NCBI GenBank assembly: GCA_035628645.1
Contig: DASPJL010000005.1
Span: forward strand, 1-56,956
Direction: 5' to 3'
DNA: 56,956 bases
DNA from: DASPJL01 sp035628645
GTDB taxonomy: Bacteria > Bacteroidota > Bacteroidia > Cytophagales > Cyclobacteriaceae
Part shown: positions 1 through 9,156 of the stretch, one piece after another
Layout: the number at the start of each line of letters is the position of its first letter
How positions within the stretch are numbered: the first letter of the stretch is position 1
Position numbers and translations under genes: made by a program
Notes under the pieces: model-generated
The model's database searches: none
The model's input: only the letters and a program-made list of their open reading frames with translations
What the model was told of the DNA's origin: nothing

Positions 1-623
1 CTCTTTCCTTTAATCCTGAAAGTGTTCCTTTTGTACCATCCCCCCAGATTGTAAAGTACAACAATGGCAAGCAATGCAATCAAAGAAAACCAAACCACAT
101 TGTGCTGACCGAACCGCGCAACAATAAGGGCAGCCAATAACGGCCCGATCGAACTTCCTGCATTACCGCCCACCTGGAAAAGGGATTGAGCCATTCCCCG
201 CCTTCCTCCAGAAGCCATGTGTGCCAGTCGGGAAGCTTCCGGATGAAATATGGCAGAACCCACGCCTACTAATCCTACCGACAACAGCAACAAAGGAAAA
301 GTATTTACAAAAGCCAGCAACACAAGCCCTATCAATGTAAAACTCATTCCAATAGGAAGGGAATAAGGCTGAGGCTTTTTATCGGTAAATATGCCTACAA
401 CAGGCTGAAGTATGGAAGCAGAAAGTTGGAAAGTCAACGTAATAAGCCCTATCTGAGTAAAATTAAGACTCAAAGAATCCTTAATAATAGGATAGATAGC
501 AGGAATAAGGGACTGGATTGTGTCATTAAGCAAGTGTGAAAAACTAATGGCAAAAAGTATTGGAAACACGGTCTGTTCAGCTGCCTTTTTGGAAGAAACC
601 TCTTCCATTATCCCTGTCTGCAT
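1..623 (-). CDS. MFS transporter, Fsr (fosmidomycin resistance)-like, 3' part missing
   Basis: This inner-membrane exporter of the major facilitator superfamily runs off the left edge; about 207 N-terminal residues are visible. After a short polar start come strongly hydrophobic segments. The stretch SFSHLLNDTIQSLIPAIYP near the N terminus is typical of Fsr-type efflux carriers, and FTDKKPQP occupies the loop where MFS proteins have their 2-3 loop signature. A second typical stretch, GSAIFHPEASRLAHMASG followed by a glycine-rich QVGGNAGSSIGP segment, also fits Fsr. I chose the ATG at 623; an in-frame ATG at 608 is equally possible. The gene is divergent from the WG-repeat gene. The substrate cannot be told from sequence. 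Confidence 0.85.
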   Translation of the reverse strand, partial: MQTGIMEEVSSKKAAEQTVFPILFAISFSHLLNDTIQSLIPAIYPIIKDSLSLNFTQIGLITLTFQLSASILQPVVGIFTDKKPQPYSLPIGMSFTLIGLVLLAFVNTFPLLLLSVGLVGVGSAIFHPEASRLAHMASGGRRGMAQSLFQVGGNAGSSIGPLLAALIVARFGQHNVVWFSLIALLAIVVLYNLGGWYKRNTFRIKGK

Positions 624-756
624 ATTTTTCAAATTGTGGTAGTGCAAAAGTAGGAATTGCTCATAAACTTTTATTAAAAGAATAGGTATTGACGATCTTG
701 TTTTTCTTTTAACTATTATAAAAAAAGGCTTAATTGCATCACTTTTTAGAACATCT

Positions 757-1812
757 ATGAAACTTTCCAATTCTCCTCTTATCCTATTGATTACTTTACT
801 GGTATATGCGTTACATTTTTTTCCAGCTCAGGCACAACACTCCGATACTTTGATTGCCCTGGTAGAAAGTCCCACCAATGGAATCCTCTATTATATTGAT
901 CAGAAGGGAAATATTATTATAAATAAAGAAAAGGGGAATGCTCATGATTTTTCTGATGACTTGCTAAGAAAAGATGTTGGCGGATACGGCTTTGTAAACT
1001 GGAAGAATGAATGGGTAATTGAGCCTACCTATTTCGCTGCCGAAAATTTTTCCGACGGTCTTTCCAGGGTCAGAAACTTTGGTAATGAATGGGGATATAT
1101 CGATAAAAAAGGAAAGCTTGTCATCCCAATGCAATTTGCAGCAGCCTGGGATTTCGAGAATGGCATGGCCGGAGTAAGAATCAATGGTTTATGGGGGTTT
1201 ATTGACACCACCGGCAACGTAGTAATCAAAGCTCAATATAAGAACATCAATCCTTTTAAAAATGGGTATGCTGCGGTAAAAATGACGAATGACCAATGGA
1301 GTCAAATCAATAAAAAAGGACAAATCATTACCACCACTCAGCCTCAATACACCTATATGGCTGCATGTGCCGACAATAGAATAAGGGTGCGACTTACTAC
1401 AAAGGAAGGTAGGAATTGGTGGGGATACAGAGATACCTTAGGAATTTCAGCCATAATGGTTAAATATATTCAGGCTGAAGATTTTTCAGAGGGGCTGGCA
1501 CGGGTAAGAGAGTCTAAGGATTGGGGCTACATCGATGTGAACGGGAATTATATTATTAAACCTCAATTTGACTTTTGCAGCGATTTTAAAGATGGAATGG
1601 CACGGGTAATGATAAAAGACAAGTGGGGAATTATAAATAAAAAAGGAGAATGGCTCGTACAACCACGATTTGAAATGATCAGGGAAATAGTAGAAGGTAT
1701 TGCTGCTGCCTCAGACGGGAACAATTGGGGATATATTGACACCAAAGGAAACTGGATTATTCAGCCTTATTATAAAATGGCCAAGGATTTTGTAAGGGTT
1801 AAAATCAATTAA
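757..1812 (+). CDS. Secreted WG-repeat protein
   Basis: The 351-residue protein has a hydrophobic signal peptide ending near AQA-QH (about residue 27), then a run of WG repeats. Each unit is about 25-50 residues and contains forms such as WGYIDKKGKLVIPMQF, WGFIDTTGNVVIKAQY and WGYIDVNGNYIIKPQF, usually followed by F.DG.ARV. WG repeats (KWG family) fold as small beta modules and are common in Bacteroidota exported proteins; their binding partners are mostly unknown. There is no T9SS sorting domain, so the protein probably stays in the periplasm or envelope. It stands alone, divergent from the MFS gene. Family assignment is firm; function is not known. Confidence 0.85.
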   Translation: MKLSNSPLILLITLLVYALHFFPAQAQHSDTLIALVESPTNGILYYIDQKGNIIINKEKGNAHDFSDDLLRKDVGGYGFVNWKNEWVIEPTYFAAENFSDGLSRVRNFGNEWGYIDKKGKLVIPMQFAAAWDFENGMAGVRINGLWGFIDTTGNVVIKAQYKNINPFKNGYAAVKMTNDQWSQINKKGQIITTTQPQYTYMAACADNRIRVRLTTKEGRNWWGYRDTLGISAIMVKYIQAEDFSEGLARVRESKDWGYIDVNGNYIIKPQFDFCSDFKDGMARVMIKDKWGIINKKGEWLVQPRFEMIREIVEGIAAASDGNNWGYIDTKGNWIIQPYYKMAKDFVRVKIN

Positions 1813-1850
1813 TTATCCGTTAAGTTTTACTCAAAAGTTATTTAATTAAA

Positions 1851-1985
1851 AGATTTTGGGCGGCCGGGCGGGCTATCCGTTCCAAGTCCTCGCCCTTACA
1901 CACAAACCTTTACCCTAGCTGCGGGCTTTCCACTTCTATCCCTGCCGCTGCAACTTGCAGCTTATCCGCTACAGCTCGAATAACC
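1851..1985. repeat. GC-rich intergenic block, probable interspersed repeat
   Basis: A GC-rich stretch lies in otherwise AT-rich intergenic DNA between the WG-repeat gene and the next small gene. It contains GGGCGGCCGGGCGGGCTATC and further on GCGGGCTTTCCACTTC and TATCCGCTACAGCTCG. The recurring TATCCG(T/C)T words resemble short GC-rich repeats that I recall scattered between genes in Bacteroidota genomes. No ORF with coding character spans it. Only one copy is in the window, so the repeat status is inferred. Confidence 0.45.
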
Positions 1986-2082
1986 AAAGTTTATAAGCCT
2001 TATCTTTACCCTTTTTCCGGATTTTTAATAAACTCTAATAACCACCCCACCAAAGCGCCGTATAGAATTTTAAAAAAGCTAT

Positions 2083-2415
2083 ATGGAAACCAACACAAAT
2101 TATCTTAATGAATTAACCAATAGGTTAAAGAATAACATGCCATCTGCGGAGACCATTGAGCATTTGGTGAAAGAGAACAAGCAAATTTTGTCGGCAGCAG
2201 GTGGGGCATTTCTGACAGTAGTAGGACTGAAATTCATTTCTAAGACGGTCGGATTTCTGGCTTTTGTTGGTGGGGCGGCTTTGCTTTACAGGGCCGTTAA
2301 CTCAAATGCAGATGTTAAAGAATTCCTTGACAAAGTTTCTTCCTCTGAAGACGCTAAAGAAAAGGAAAATAAAAATGTGTCACCGAAGGTATTTGCCGGC
2401 CCGGTTGATTTATAA
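2083..2415 (+). CDS. Small membrane protein of unknown function
   Basis: A 110-residue protein. Residues 1-35 are polar and probably helical, residues about 40-70 form one or two Gly/Ala-rich hydrophobic segments (AGGAFLTVVGLKFISKTVGF and LAFVGGAALLYRA), and the tail is acidic-lysine rich. I do not recognise a family with certainty; the pattern is reminiscent of small DUF2892-type inner-membrane proteins. It is a single gene, convergent with the metallo-hydrolase gene, and a hairpin-bearing repeat follows the stop. An overlapping frame at 2264-2500 lacks coding character and was left out. Confidence 0.6.
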   Translation: METNTNYLNELTNRLKNNMPSAETIEHLVKENKQILSAAGGAFLTVVGLKFISKTVGFLAFVGGAALLYRAVNSNADVKEFLDKVSSSEDAKEKENKNVSPKVFAGPVDL

Positions 2416-2428
2416 CTTAGACTATACT

Positions 2429-2503
2429 TTTACCATAGAGATTAAGAGAAAACACAGAGTAACACGGAGATTCCTCCGTGTTTCCTCTATTTCTCCGTGA
2501 TTA
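2429..2503. repeat. Palindromic intergenic repeat with perfect hairpin (CACGGAG family)
   Basis: The core AACACGGAG / CTCCGTGTT (2461-2482) is a perfect 9-bp stem with a 4-base loop, flanked by degenerate outer arms ACCATAGAG at the left and TTTCTCCGTGATTA at the right. It lies between convergent genes and could act as a bidirectional terminator. Words such as CACAGAG and CACGGAG recur at 33778-34385 and 37899-38010 in this window, so it is a member of a small interspersed family. Confidence 0.7.
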
Positions 2504-2519
2504 TTTTTTCTAAGTTAAA

Positions 2520-3626
2520 TCAGAAGTTCCACCAAATTGCATTTGGATATTCTGACCCTATAACTACCGGTTCACCAATCAGCGGTGTTGTTACCTTAAG
2601 ATTACTCTCCCTTGCCTTTTTCACCACACGGTCAATCGGTTCTTTCCATTCATGGTAGGCCAGGGCGAACTTTCCCCAATGAACGGGCAAAAGAACTTTG
2701 GCATTCAGGTCTTCCGCAGCTTTCACCGTTTCTTCGGGAGTCATGTGGATATAGGGCCAGTCTTTCCCATATTGACCTGCTTCAAGCATTACAATATCAA
2801 ATGGCCCGAATTTTTCACCAATAGTCTTAAAAGTGTCATCATATCCTGAATCTCCACCAATGAAAATGGTCTTCTCATGAATTTTTAAAACATAGGAAGT
2901 CCAAAGCGTTTTTCCTCTCATAAATCCCCTTCCTGAAAAATGTCTTGCAGGAGTAGCAGTAATTTCAATATCCTCCTCTATTTTCTCCTTGTCCCACCAA
3001 TCAAATTCCACAATATTCTCAACTTCAATTCCCCAATGTTCAAGATGTGCGCCTACACCCAGTGGTGCATAAAATTTCTTTGCTTTGCCTATAAGCTGCT
3101 TTATCGTTTTGTAATCCAGGTGGTCATAATGGTCATGAGTGATTATTACCAGATCTATCGGGGGTAAATCATCTACATTATAGACATCAGATCCCGGAAA
3201 AGACTTGCCGAAGAAATTAACTGGGGAAGCATTTCCACTAAAGACCGGATCAACAAGAATGTTTTTATTCCGGCTTTTTATCAGGTAAGAAGAATGGCCA
3301 AACCAGACAATTGCAAGGCTATCTTTTTGCAATAATTTCAGATCTGTTTTTATAGAAGGAAGAATTTTCGGAGGGACGGTGTGCTTTGGTTTGTTAAAAA
3401 ACTTCCACATCATTTTAGTAAATGAAGCGTCTTTTAGCATAACCTCTGTAGCCGTAAGGTTTTGAAAAGTACCATCTTTATAGTTTACAGAATTTTTAAT
3501 TCGCTCCAATCTGTTTCCTGAAGGGTTCTTTCCAAACGTTTTCTGTTGCATAAATAAAAATATTCCGGTTGACAAAACAACCAATGTTATAAGAAAAAAG
3601 ACTACGGTTTTTTTAAAAATATTCAA
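2520..3626 (-). CDS. Metallo-beta-lactamase-fold hydrolase, NAPE-PLD/UlaG-like, membrane anchored
   Basis: A 368-residue protein with an uncleaved signal anchor at residues 6-26, so the catalytic domain should face the periplasm. The zinc-binding motif THDHYDHLD is at about residues 163-171, preceded by WFGHSSYLI and ILVDPVFSG, both typical of the NAPE-PLD/UlaG branch of the fold. Later metal ligands are suggested by ARHFSGRG, GGDSGYDDTF and LPVHWGKF. Proteins of this type hydrolyse phosphodiester or lactone bonds, but the substrate of this member cannot be inferred. It is a monocistronic gene, divergent from the GH5 gene. Confidence 0.85.
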   Translation of the reverse strand: MNIFKKTVVFFLITLVVLSTGIFLFMQQKTFGKNPSGNRLERIKNSVNYKDGTFQNLTATEVMLKDASFTKMMWKFFNKPKHTVPPKILPSIKTDLKLLQKDSLAIVWFGHSSYLIKSRNKNILVDPVFSGNASPVNFFGKSFPGSDVYNVDDLPPIDLVIITHDHYDHLDYKTIKQLIGKAKKFYAPLGVGAHLEHWGIEVENIVEFDWWDKEKIEEDIEITATPARHFSGRGFMRGKTLWTSYVLKIHEKTIFIGGDSGYDDTFKTIGEKFGPFDIVMLEAGQYGKDWPYIHMTPEETVKAAEDLNAKVLLPVHWGKFALAYHEWKEPIDRVVKKARESNLKVTTPLIGEPVVIGSEYPNAIWWNF

Positions 3627-3814
3627 TTGTAAATCGTTTTATGGTAAATGGTCAGAGAACACTTCAACAGCGTGAAGTAATTCCTAAAACTTTAACAAGG
3701 ACGGCAAAGGTTATCATTTTATTTTAATTTTAACTTAAACATTACTTTTTTGAATTTCTATCCCGTATTCCGACCAAAAAACTATATTTTCGCCTGTTCA
3801 ATCAAATAAACATT

Positions 3815-5617
3815 ATGAACTTATTAGAAAATTCAAGAGAGTGTTACTTAAACCGAAAAAAGGGGCATAAACCTTTTAAGATTGCGACCTTATTACTGAT
3901 CCTTTCTTTAACCCTTCTTTTCTTCGAAGGAAAATCGCAGGGGTTTTTAAAGGCAGAGGGTAAATATATAGTTAACGAAAAAGGAGAAAAAGTTCTTCTG
4001 AGAGGCATGGGACTTGGTGGCTGGATGTTGCAGGAGGGATACATGCTTCGATTTCCAAATGAAGGACAACAACACCGCATAAAGGCCAGAATTGAAGAAG
4101 TGATCGGAAGGGAAAAAACACAGGAATTTTACGATGCATGGCTGGAAAATCACACACGTAAAATAGATATTGACTCCATGAAAAGTTGGGGATTTAATTC
4201 GGTCCGTCTTGCCATGCATTATAACCTTTACACCTTACCTATTGAGGAGGAACCTGTAAAAGGCGAAAATACCTGGCTGGAAAAAGGCTTTGCCATGACT
4301 GACAGTTTATTAAGTTGGTGTAAAGCCAACAATATGTACCTGATTTTAGACCTTCATGCGGCACCTGGCGGGCAGGGAAATGATTTTAATATTTCCGACA
4401 GAGATCCTAACAAACCATCACTTTGGGACAGCGAAGAGAACCAGAATAAAATGATCGCCTTGTGGACAAAACTTGCGGAGCGGTATGTCGATGAACCATG
4501 GATTGCTGCTTATGACTTGATCAATGAACCCAACTGGGGTTTTGTAGACCCTAACGATAAACATGGACTTAATGAACCTAAAAACGAACCACTGAAAAAG
4601 CTTTTGGTAGCTTGTACCGAGGCAATCCGTAAGATTGACAAAAAGCATATCATCATCATTGAAGGAAATGGATGGGGAAATAATTACAACGGGATGCTGC
4701 CGACATGGGACGACAATATGGTATTGAGTTTCCACAAATACTGGAACCACAACAATCAGGGAGCAATCCAGAATTTCCTTGACAAGAGGGAAAAATACAA
4801 CGTTCCGATCTGGCTGGGAGAAACAGGGGAAAACTCGAACGTATGGTTTACGGAAGCCATTAGTCTAATGGAGAAAAACGAAATAGGATGGGCATGGTGG
4901 CCACTTAAAAAATTAGGATTCAATAATCCTTTGGAAATCAACTTGCCTGAGGGTTATCAGGAATTACTGAATTACTGGAAAGGTGAAGGTCCAAAACCTT
5001 CAAGTGATGCGGCGTACAAAACCATGATGCAACTTGCAGAAAACACGAAACTGGAGAATTGCTTTTATCACAAAGAGGTAATTGATGCCATGTTCAGGCA
5101 GATCAATTCAGACAAAGCGATTCCATTTAAAAATCATACGGTAAATGACAAAATCTACGCAGTGGATTTTGATCTTGGAAAACATGGGGTGGCTTATAAT
5201 GATAAGGACACCGCTGATTATCACATTTCTATGGGCGGCGATTGGGTAGCATGGAACAAAGGCAGGGTATACAGAAATGATGGTGTGGACATCCAGCTTT
5301 GTAATGATTCGGAAACCAACGGATATGCCGTAGCGGCTGAGTCTGGTGAGTGGCTGCAATATTCTATTAACGTACCAAAAAATGGAACCTATAATTTAAA
5401 GATCCGAAGCGCTTCCGCCGATGACAATGGAAAAATCACACTTATCACTGATGGCAATGAACTTGTAAAGGACTTTCCGTTGTCGAATACCGGAAGTAAC
5501 AATACCTGGAAAACACAGGAAGTGAAAGGCGTTCGTCTAAAGAAAGGGTTAAACCTTGTAAAGGTTCAATTTACTGGAAATCCTTCCATAAATTATTTGC
5601 AGTTTTCGGCTAAGTAA
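3815..5617 (+). CDS. Secreted GH5 glycoside hydrolase with C-terminal CBM6-like module
   Basis: A 600-residue secreted glycanase. The signal peptide is at residues 22-42 (KIATLLLILSLTLLFFEGKSQ is nearly all hydrophobic), preceded by a long 21-residue n-region. A GH5 TIM barrel follows at about 45-410: LRGMGLGGWML at the start, HAAPGGQ, the acid/base Glu238 in AYDLINEPN, and the nucleophile Glu336 in IWLGETGEN. Residues about 445-600 form a CBM6-like beta-sandwich (ESGEWLQYSINVPKNGTYNL). Family members cleave beta-1,4- or beta-1,3-linked glucans or mannans; the exact substrate is not determinable. No T9SS sorting domain follows, unlike many cellulases of this phylum. A strong terminator follows. 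Confidence 0.9.
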   Translation: MNLLENSRECYLNRKKGHKPFKIATLLLILSLTLLFFEGKSQGFLKAEGKYIVNEKGEKVLLRGMGLGGWMLQEGYMLRFPNEGQQHRIKARIEEVIGREKTQEFYDAWLENHTRKIDIDSMKSWGFNSVRLAMHYNLYTLPIEEEPVKGENTWLEKGFAMTDSLLSWCKANNMYLILDLHAAPGGQGNDFNISDRDPNKPSLWDSEENQNKMIALWTKLAERYVDEPWIAAYDLINEPNWGFVDPNDKHGLNEPKNEPLKKLLVACTEAIRKIDKKHIIIIEGNGWGNNYNGMLPTWDDNMVLSFHKYWNHNNQGAIQNFLDKREKYNVPIWLGETGENSNVWFTEAISLMEKNEIGWAWWPLKKLGFNNPLEINLPEGYQELLNYWKGEGPKPSSDAAYKTMMQLAENTKLENCFYHKEVIDAMFRQINSDKAIPFKNHTVNDKIYAVDFDLGKHGVAYNDKDTADYHISMGGDWVAWNKGRVYRNDGVDIQLCNDSETNGYAVAAESGEWLQYSINVPKNGTYNLKIRSASADDNGKITLITDGNELVKDFPLSNTGSNNTWKTQEVKGVRLKKGLNLVKVQFTGNPSINYLQFSAK

Positions 5618-5671
5618 AACTGAGTTGGAAATGGGGAAATGGAAGCGGGAAGTTTAATTGATACATTACCA

Positions 5672-5720
5672 AAAACTAGAAAGCCATCTCTGATTCATCT
5701 CAGAAATGGCTTTCTAGTTT
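5672..5720. terminator. Bidirectional intrinsic terminator
   Basis: A long inverted repeat with arms AACTAGAAAGCCATCTCTGA and TCTCAGAAATGGCTTTCTAG has only one mismatch around a 4-base loop, with A-tract and T-tract on the outer sides. It sits between the convergent GH5 gene and the gene at 5738-6247, so it can serve both. Confidence 0.85.
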
Positions 5721-5737
5721 AATTAGCTTATGAAATT

Positions 5738-6247
5738 TTAATAAACTGAAGCCAAAGAGTAAACTTTGACGGATTGCCCTTCGTCCAATACAGTATTAAA
5801 TAATTCAATCGAGATTTTATCTCCCATTTGATAATGACTTTTGATCCATGGCTGAAGGTCTTTTGATTTCAGTTCTTTTATATCATTGAATTTTAAAGAA
5901 TCCAACTTTACCTGATCCCTTATTATTGAAACTTCTGCCGATAGAGGCTTCGAGTGATTCTTTATAATATCAATACCTGTCCTTACCTGTATATTAAAAA
6001 TACCCTTGGAATTAACAGCCACTCCCATAATGGGCATTATAGGGGTACCATTTTGTAATATTCTAAAGTCATTTCCGGTTGCTTTTACACTCTCTTTTGA
6101 CTTGTGGTCTGTGGCAAAGGAAATAGAACTGCTGAAGTTAAAATACATTAAAGTCAATAACCCTATAACTATTGAACCCAGGAAACCATAGGACACAAGT
6201 ATTTGAGAGGAACTATTTTTAACATTAACTCTATTTTTTAGTTTCAT
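5738..6247 (-). CDS. Hypothetical single-pass membrane protein
   Basis: A 169-residue protein with one transmembrane segment at about residues 16-36 (LVSYGFLGSIVIGLLTLMYF), so the remaining about 130 residues should lie in the periplasm. No conserved domain is recognisable. The C-terminal part contains alternating hydrophobic residues that suggest beta structure. It ends right after the strong terminator shared with GH5 and has no operon partner. It is probably a real gene, because the ORF is open from a normal ATG and the composition matches its neighbours. Confidence 0.55.
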   Translation of the reverse strand: MKLKNRVNVKNSSSQILVSYGFLGSIVIGLLTLMYFNFSSSISFATDHKSKESVKATGNDFRILQNGTPIMPIMGVAVNSKGIFNIQVRTGIDIIKNHSKPLSAEVSIIRDQVKLDSLKFNDIKELKSKDLQPWIKSHYQMGDKISIELFNTVLDEGQSVKVYSLASVY

Positions 6248-6744
6248 AATGGTAAGCTTTTAATTTATAATGCTTGTAACTCAATTCATATCAGACTTAT
6301 CAGGTTGTGGTTTCCTTTTAAATCCCCAACTTAAAAACCAGCTTCTTCTTTTCCAATGGACAATTGTAAAGTTTTCAAACGTAAGACGCTGATAATGAGC
6401 AAAAAAAATAACATTGCGTATGTAATAAGCTCATAATTGTTACAAAAAAACATTGTTTGAGTATCAATGAATTTCCCGGCACATTTTCTCGTAAATGGAA
6501 TATTATTCAAAAGAGGGAAACTTTTATCTTTCTTTTATTATTGAGAAACTGACCTCCCCTATAGCTATTGCCTGTGCTTCAGTAGTTGGACTGACGGGTG
6601 TAATCAAATTTTGTCTGAAACTATCCTTGGTTTATGCAGATATGGACAGCTTACTGAAAAAGTGGTTCCCTATAAAAACCAACCTGTCACTACCGGAAGA
6701 CTTAGCTCTCTTCATTATAGATAATTAGTTGATTTTATTTTTTT
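6248..6744. other. Intergenic region, no firm gene
   Basis: About 500 bases without a convincing gene. A 77-codon plus-strand ORF (6495-6728) with a hydrophobic middle could be read, but its start has no support, it has no family resemblance and it lies tail to tail with the SanA-like gene. On the minus strand, 6281-6430 is open with protein-like composition but has no start codon. Either could be a decayed gene end. Confidence 0.5.
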
Positions 6745-7395
6745 CTAATGGATCTTAATCTTGTCACCAAGGAACTTTGGTTGTTGTCCAAATAAGTAGT
6801 CTATAAATACTTTTACACGTGCGAGTTTTTCACGTACCTGTACCTTTAAACCGAACGATCTGCTCACGTCTTTGGCGTTATATCCTATAGCTGTAATGCC
6901 TTCTTGTGATGCAATATAGATCGCCCTTTTGTTATGAAAAGGTTGGGAAACAATCGTTACTGAATCCTGACCAAATATTTCCTTCAATCGAATGATTGAA
7001 TCAAAGGTTCTAAATCCTGCATAATCAAGGTAAATGTTCGACGAATCAATCTCTGATAATACTAAATCTGCCCTCATTTGATCAGGCTCATTATAATTTT
7101 TGGTGCTATTGTCGCCGCTAATTACAATATACCTGACCTTCCCTGAATTATACAACCGAACAGCAGCTTCAATCCTGTTTTTGTAATATGGATTTATACT
7201 TCCGTTTTTTAGATATTTTGATGTACCCAGCAACAGCGCCACTTTATTGAAAGGTATTGTTTTTGTATCGTCGTATAAATTCCCTTTAGCCCTGTCCTCT
7301 ATTTCTGCATTACAGGTGTAAATAACAATTGCAACTGAAAGGATCAATAATATCCCAACAACCGAAAGAAACTTCGTGTTAAATATTTTCATCAA
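6745..7395 (-). CDS. SanA/YdcF-type DUF218 envelope protein
   Basis: A 216-residue protein with an N-terminal membrane anchor at residues 8-28. The DUF218 core starts with ALLLGTSKYL, followed by YYKNRIEAAVRLYNSGKV and YIVISGDNST, the usual nucleotide-binding-like strand-loop signatures of this family. A later segment, ERMRADLVLSE-like (PDQMRADLVLSEID), and FHNKRAIYIASQEG complete the family pattern. SanA of Enterobacteria affects envelope permeability to vancomycin; the biochemical activity of the family is unresolved. The protein is predicted to face the periplasm. It stands alone, divergent from the lipoprotein gene at 7609. Confidence 0.85.
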   Translation of the reverse strand: MMKIFNTKFLSVVGILLILSVAIVIYTCNAEIEDRAKGNLYDDTKTIPFNKVALLLGTSKYLKNGSINPYYKNRIEAAVRLYNSGKVRYIVISGDNSTKNYNEPDQMRADLVLSEIDSSNIYLDYAGFRTFDSIIRLKEIFGQDSVTIVSQPFHNKRAIYIASQEGITAIGYNAKDVSRSFGLKVQVREKLARVKVFIDYLFGQQPKFLGDKIKIH

Positions 7396-7608
7396 AAGAG
7401 ATTAGGATTCCAACAGAAATAAATTAAGCCAATATAAGGAAGTTTTATATCCGATCACAAACACTCAATTAAATATAGCTTTAAGAAAGTCCTAAAAAAA
7501 GCAGATAACAAGTGGGTTATTTTATTGAATCCAAAAAACCATGTCCAGAGTATCATTTCCTTTTTCTATAATTAATCTTTATTTTAATTGACTGAAAATG
7601 CACAAACT

Positions 7609-8307
7609 ATGAGAAAAGCTATTTTACTGGCACTAACTGTCTTAGTTCTTAATTCCTGCGATAAAAACGAAAATATGAATGCTGAAAAGATTGAAGGCGA
7701 AGCTGTCAATATAGATTTTAAAGATTTCGAACTTACCCGGTCTTTTTTTGATGCTGAAAAAATGTATAATGCAGACAGCAATTGGCTTATACTTAATTCA
7801 GGAGAAAAAACAGATTACTTCAATGAACCTGACGGCAAAACTAAATATGCCAATGGCCAATTACTTTTGAAAGAAATAGACAATACCCAACCATTTACCT
7901 TCAGTATAAAGGTAGAGCCCGCACATCAGGACGTTTATGATGCCGGAACATTGTTTATTTATGAAGACAATGATCATTGGCAAAAATTTGCTTTTGAAGT
8001 AGACGAACAAAAAAACAAACGCATTGTTACCGTCAGGACCATAGAGACTTCTGACGACAACAATCACGAAATAATAAACCAGCCTTATGTTTACATGAAA
8101 ATTTCCTCGGATTCTGAGAAAATCGGCTTTTATTACTCTCTGGACAATATCACCTGGTCTCTGGTGCGTCTTTATGCCAATGATTTTAAGGATACCGTGC
8201 TCTTAGGAATTGGTTCACAATCACCTATAGGAAAAGGTATAAAGGTAAAATTTACAGATCCCGTCTTTACCCTTAATCCAATTACTAATTTTAGAGCAGG
8301 AATTTAA
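7609..8307 (+). CDS. Lipoprotein with DUF1349-like concanavalin-fold domain
   Basis: I place the start at the ATG at 7609, which begins a lipoprotein signal (MRKAILLALTVLVLNSC) with Cys17 as the lipidation site. An upstream in-frame TTG at 7588 would only add seven residues ahead of it. The mature part, about 215 residues, matches the DUF1349 group: WLILNSGEKTDYF near the start, FTFSIKVEP, DAGTLFIYEDNDHWQKFAFE, and FYYSLDNITWSLVRLYA near the end. These proteins have a beta-jelly-roll related to lectins and glycosidase accessory domains. The ligand is unknown; location is probably the outer membrane or periplasmic face. It is a solitary gene. Confidence 0.8.
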   Translation: MRKAILLALTVLVLNSCDKNENMNAEKIEGEAVNIDFKDFELTRSFFDAEKMYNADSNWLILNSGEKTDYFNEPDGKTKYANGQLLLKEIDNTQPFTFSIKVEPAHQDVYDAGTLFIYEDNDHWQKFAFEVDEQKNKRIVTVRTIETSDDNNHEIINQPYVYMKISSDSEKIGFYYSLDNITWSLVRLYANDFKDTVLLGIGSQSPIGKGIKVKFTDPVFTLNPITNFRAGI

Positions 8308-8316
8308 AGTTTTTAC

Positions 8317-8712
8317 TTAATAAGCAGTTGCTTTCACCCATTTATCAACCAAAAGCTTAAGATCATTATTCCTGGAAGTGATTTCACTCATATCCTGAAA
8401 GGTGACCACTCCCCTATCTTTAGCCAGCCATTTCAAAAGTCCGGTAGGATCATCAAATAAAAAATCTTTCGTGTCAGTTCTGACTTTTGCGCCTCTATGA
8501 AAAACAAGCTGAATGTTTTTTGGAGGGTTTAATCTAAAAGTCACTCGGTCGTCACCATTAATACAGAAACTCGGACCATTCCATTTTATTTGTTCCGTGA
8601 TCTGGTCATTGGCGCTTAGAATGATTTTTCTTACAGTTTCAATTTCTGATTTAAAAGGATGATTCAGGTTTTCCATAAAATCATCAACAGATATGTTATT
8701 ATTTTTTTTCAC
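8317..8712 (-). CDS. DUF1801 (YdhG-like) protein
   Basis: A 131-residue cytoplasmic protein of the DUF1801/YdhG family, recognised from VRKIILSANDQITEQIKWNGPSF and the following segment VTFRLNPPKNIQLVFHRGAK. Function in bacteria is not established; the fold is related to frataxin-like iron chaperone proposals, which remain uncertain. The gene starts 33 bases downstream of the VOC gene on the same strand and is probably cotranscribed with it. Its 3' end faces the lipoprotein gene with only 9 bases between the stop codons. Confidence 0.8.
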   Translation of the reverse strand: MKKNNNISVDDFMENLNHPFKSEIETVRKIILSANDQITEQIKWNGPSFCINGDDRVTFRLNPPKNIQLVFHRGAKVRTDTKDFLFDDPTGLLKWLAKDRGVVTFQDMSEITSRNNDLKLLVDKWVKATAY

Positions 8713-8745
8713 AGGGGAAAGATTTGAGGGTGAAAAGATATGCTT

Positions 8746-9156
8746 TTATCCTTTTGGCATCTTATTCATATCCATATACAACACATTCCATAAATGGCCA
8801 TCCAGATCAGCAAAGACACAACCATACATCCATCCGGTCATATCGCTTGGTTTGTGATTACTTGTGCCACCGGCAGCAACCGCTTTCTTAGCCATCTCGT
8901 CTACTTCTACTTTGCTTTCTGCGTCAATGGAAAGCAATACTTCCGTTCCTTGCTTTGCAACTTCATTGTTTGTAAAACTTTTAAAAGTAGGTTCATCAAA
9001 AAGCATTACAACAACGTTTTTTTGTCCTATGAGCAAAGAAGCGGAATTGTCGCTATTGCCATATTGAGTGTTAAATGAAAATCCCAGCCTACTGAAAAAT
9101 GCTTTTGATCTGGCAACATCTTTCACCGGTAAATTAATCCAAATTTCCTTTGTCAT
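8746..9156 (-). CDS. VOC-family protein (glyoxalase/dioxygenase fold)
   Basis: A 136-residue single VOC module. IWINLPVKDVARSKAFFSRLGF at the start and FADLDGHLWNVLYMDM at the end are the two halves of the vicinal oxygen chelate fold, with the metal-binding His/Glu positions partly visible. It resembles the general Bacteroidota group annotated as glyoxalase/bleomycin-resistance-like or lactoylglutathione lyase-like proteins, in which the reaction is usually unproven. It is the first gene of a probable two-gene transcript with the DUF1801 gene. Confidence 0.85.
   Translation of the reverse strand: MTKEIWINLPVKDVARSKAFFSRLGFSFNTQYGNSDNSASLLIGQKNVVVMLFDEPTFKSFTNNEVAKQGTEVLLSIDAESKVEVDEMAKKAVAAGGTSNHKPSDMTGWMYGCVFADLDGHLWNVLYMDMNKMPKG

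Noticed and set aside
6281..6430. Minus-strand open stretch rich in Trp, Arg and Lys near its end
   Set aside because: It looks protein-like but has stops at both ends and no start codon, so at most a gene remnant.
6495..6728. 77-codon plus-strand ORF with a hydrophobic middle
   Set aside because: No family resemblance, no start support and an AT-rich setting; it may be chance.
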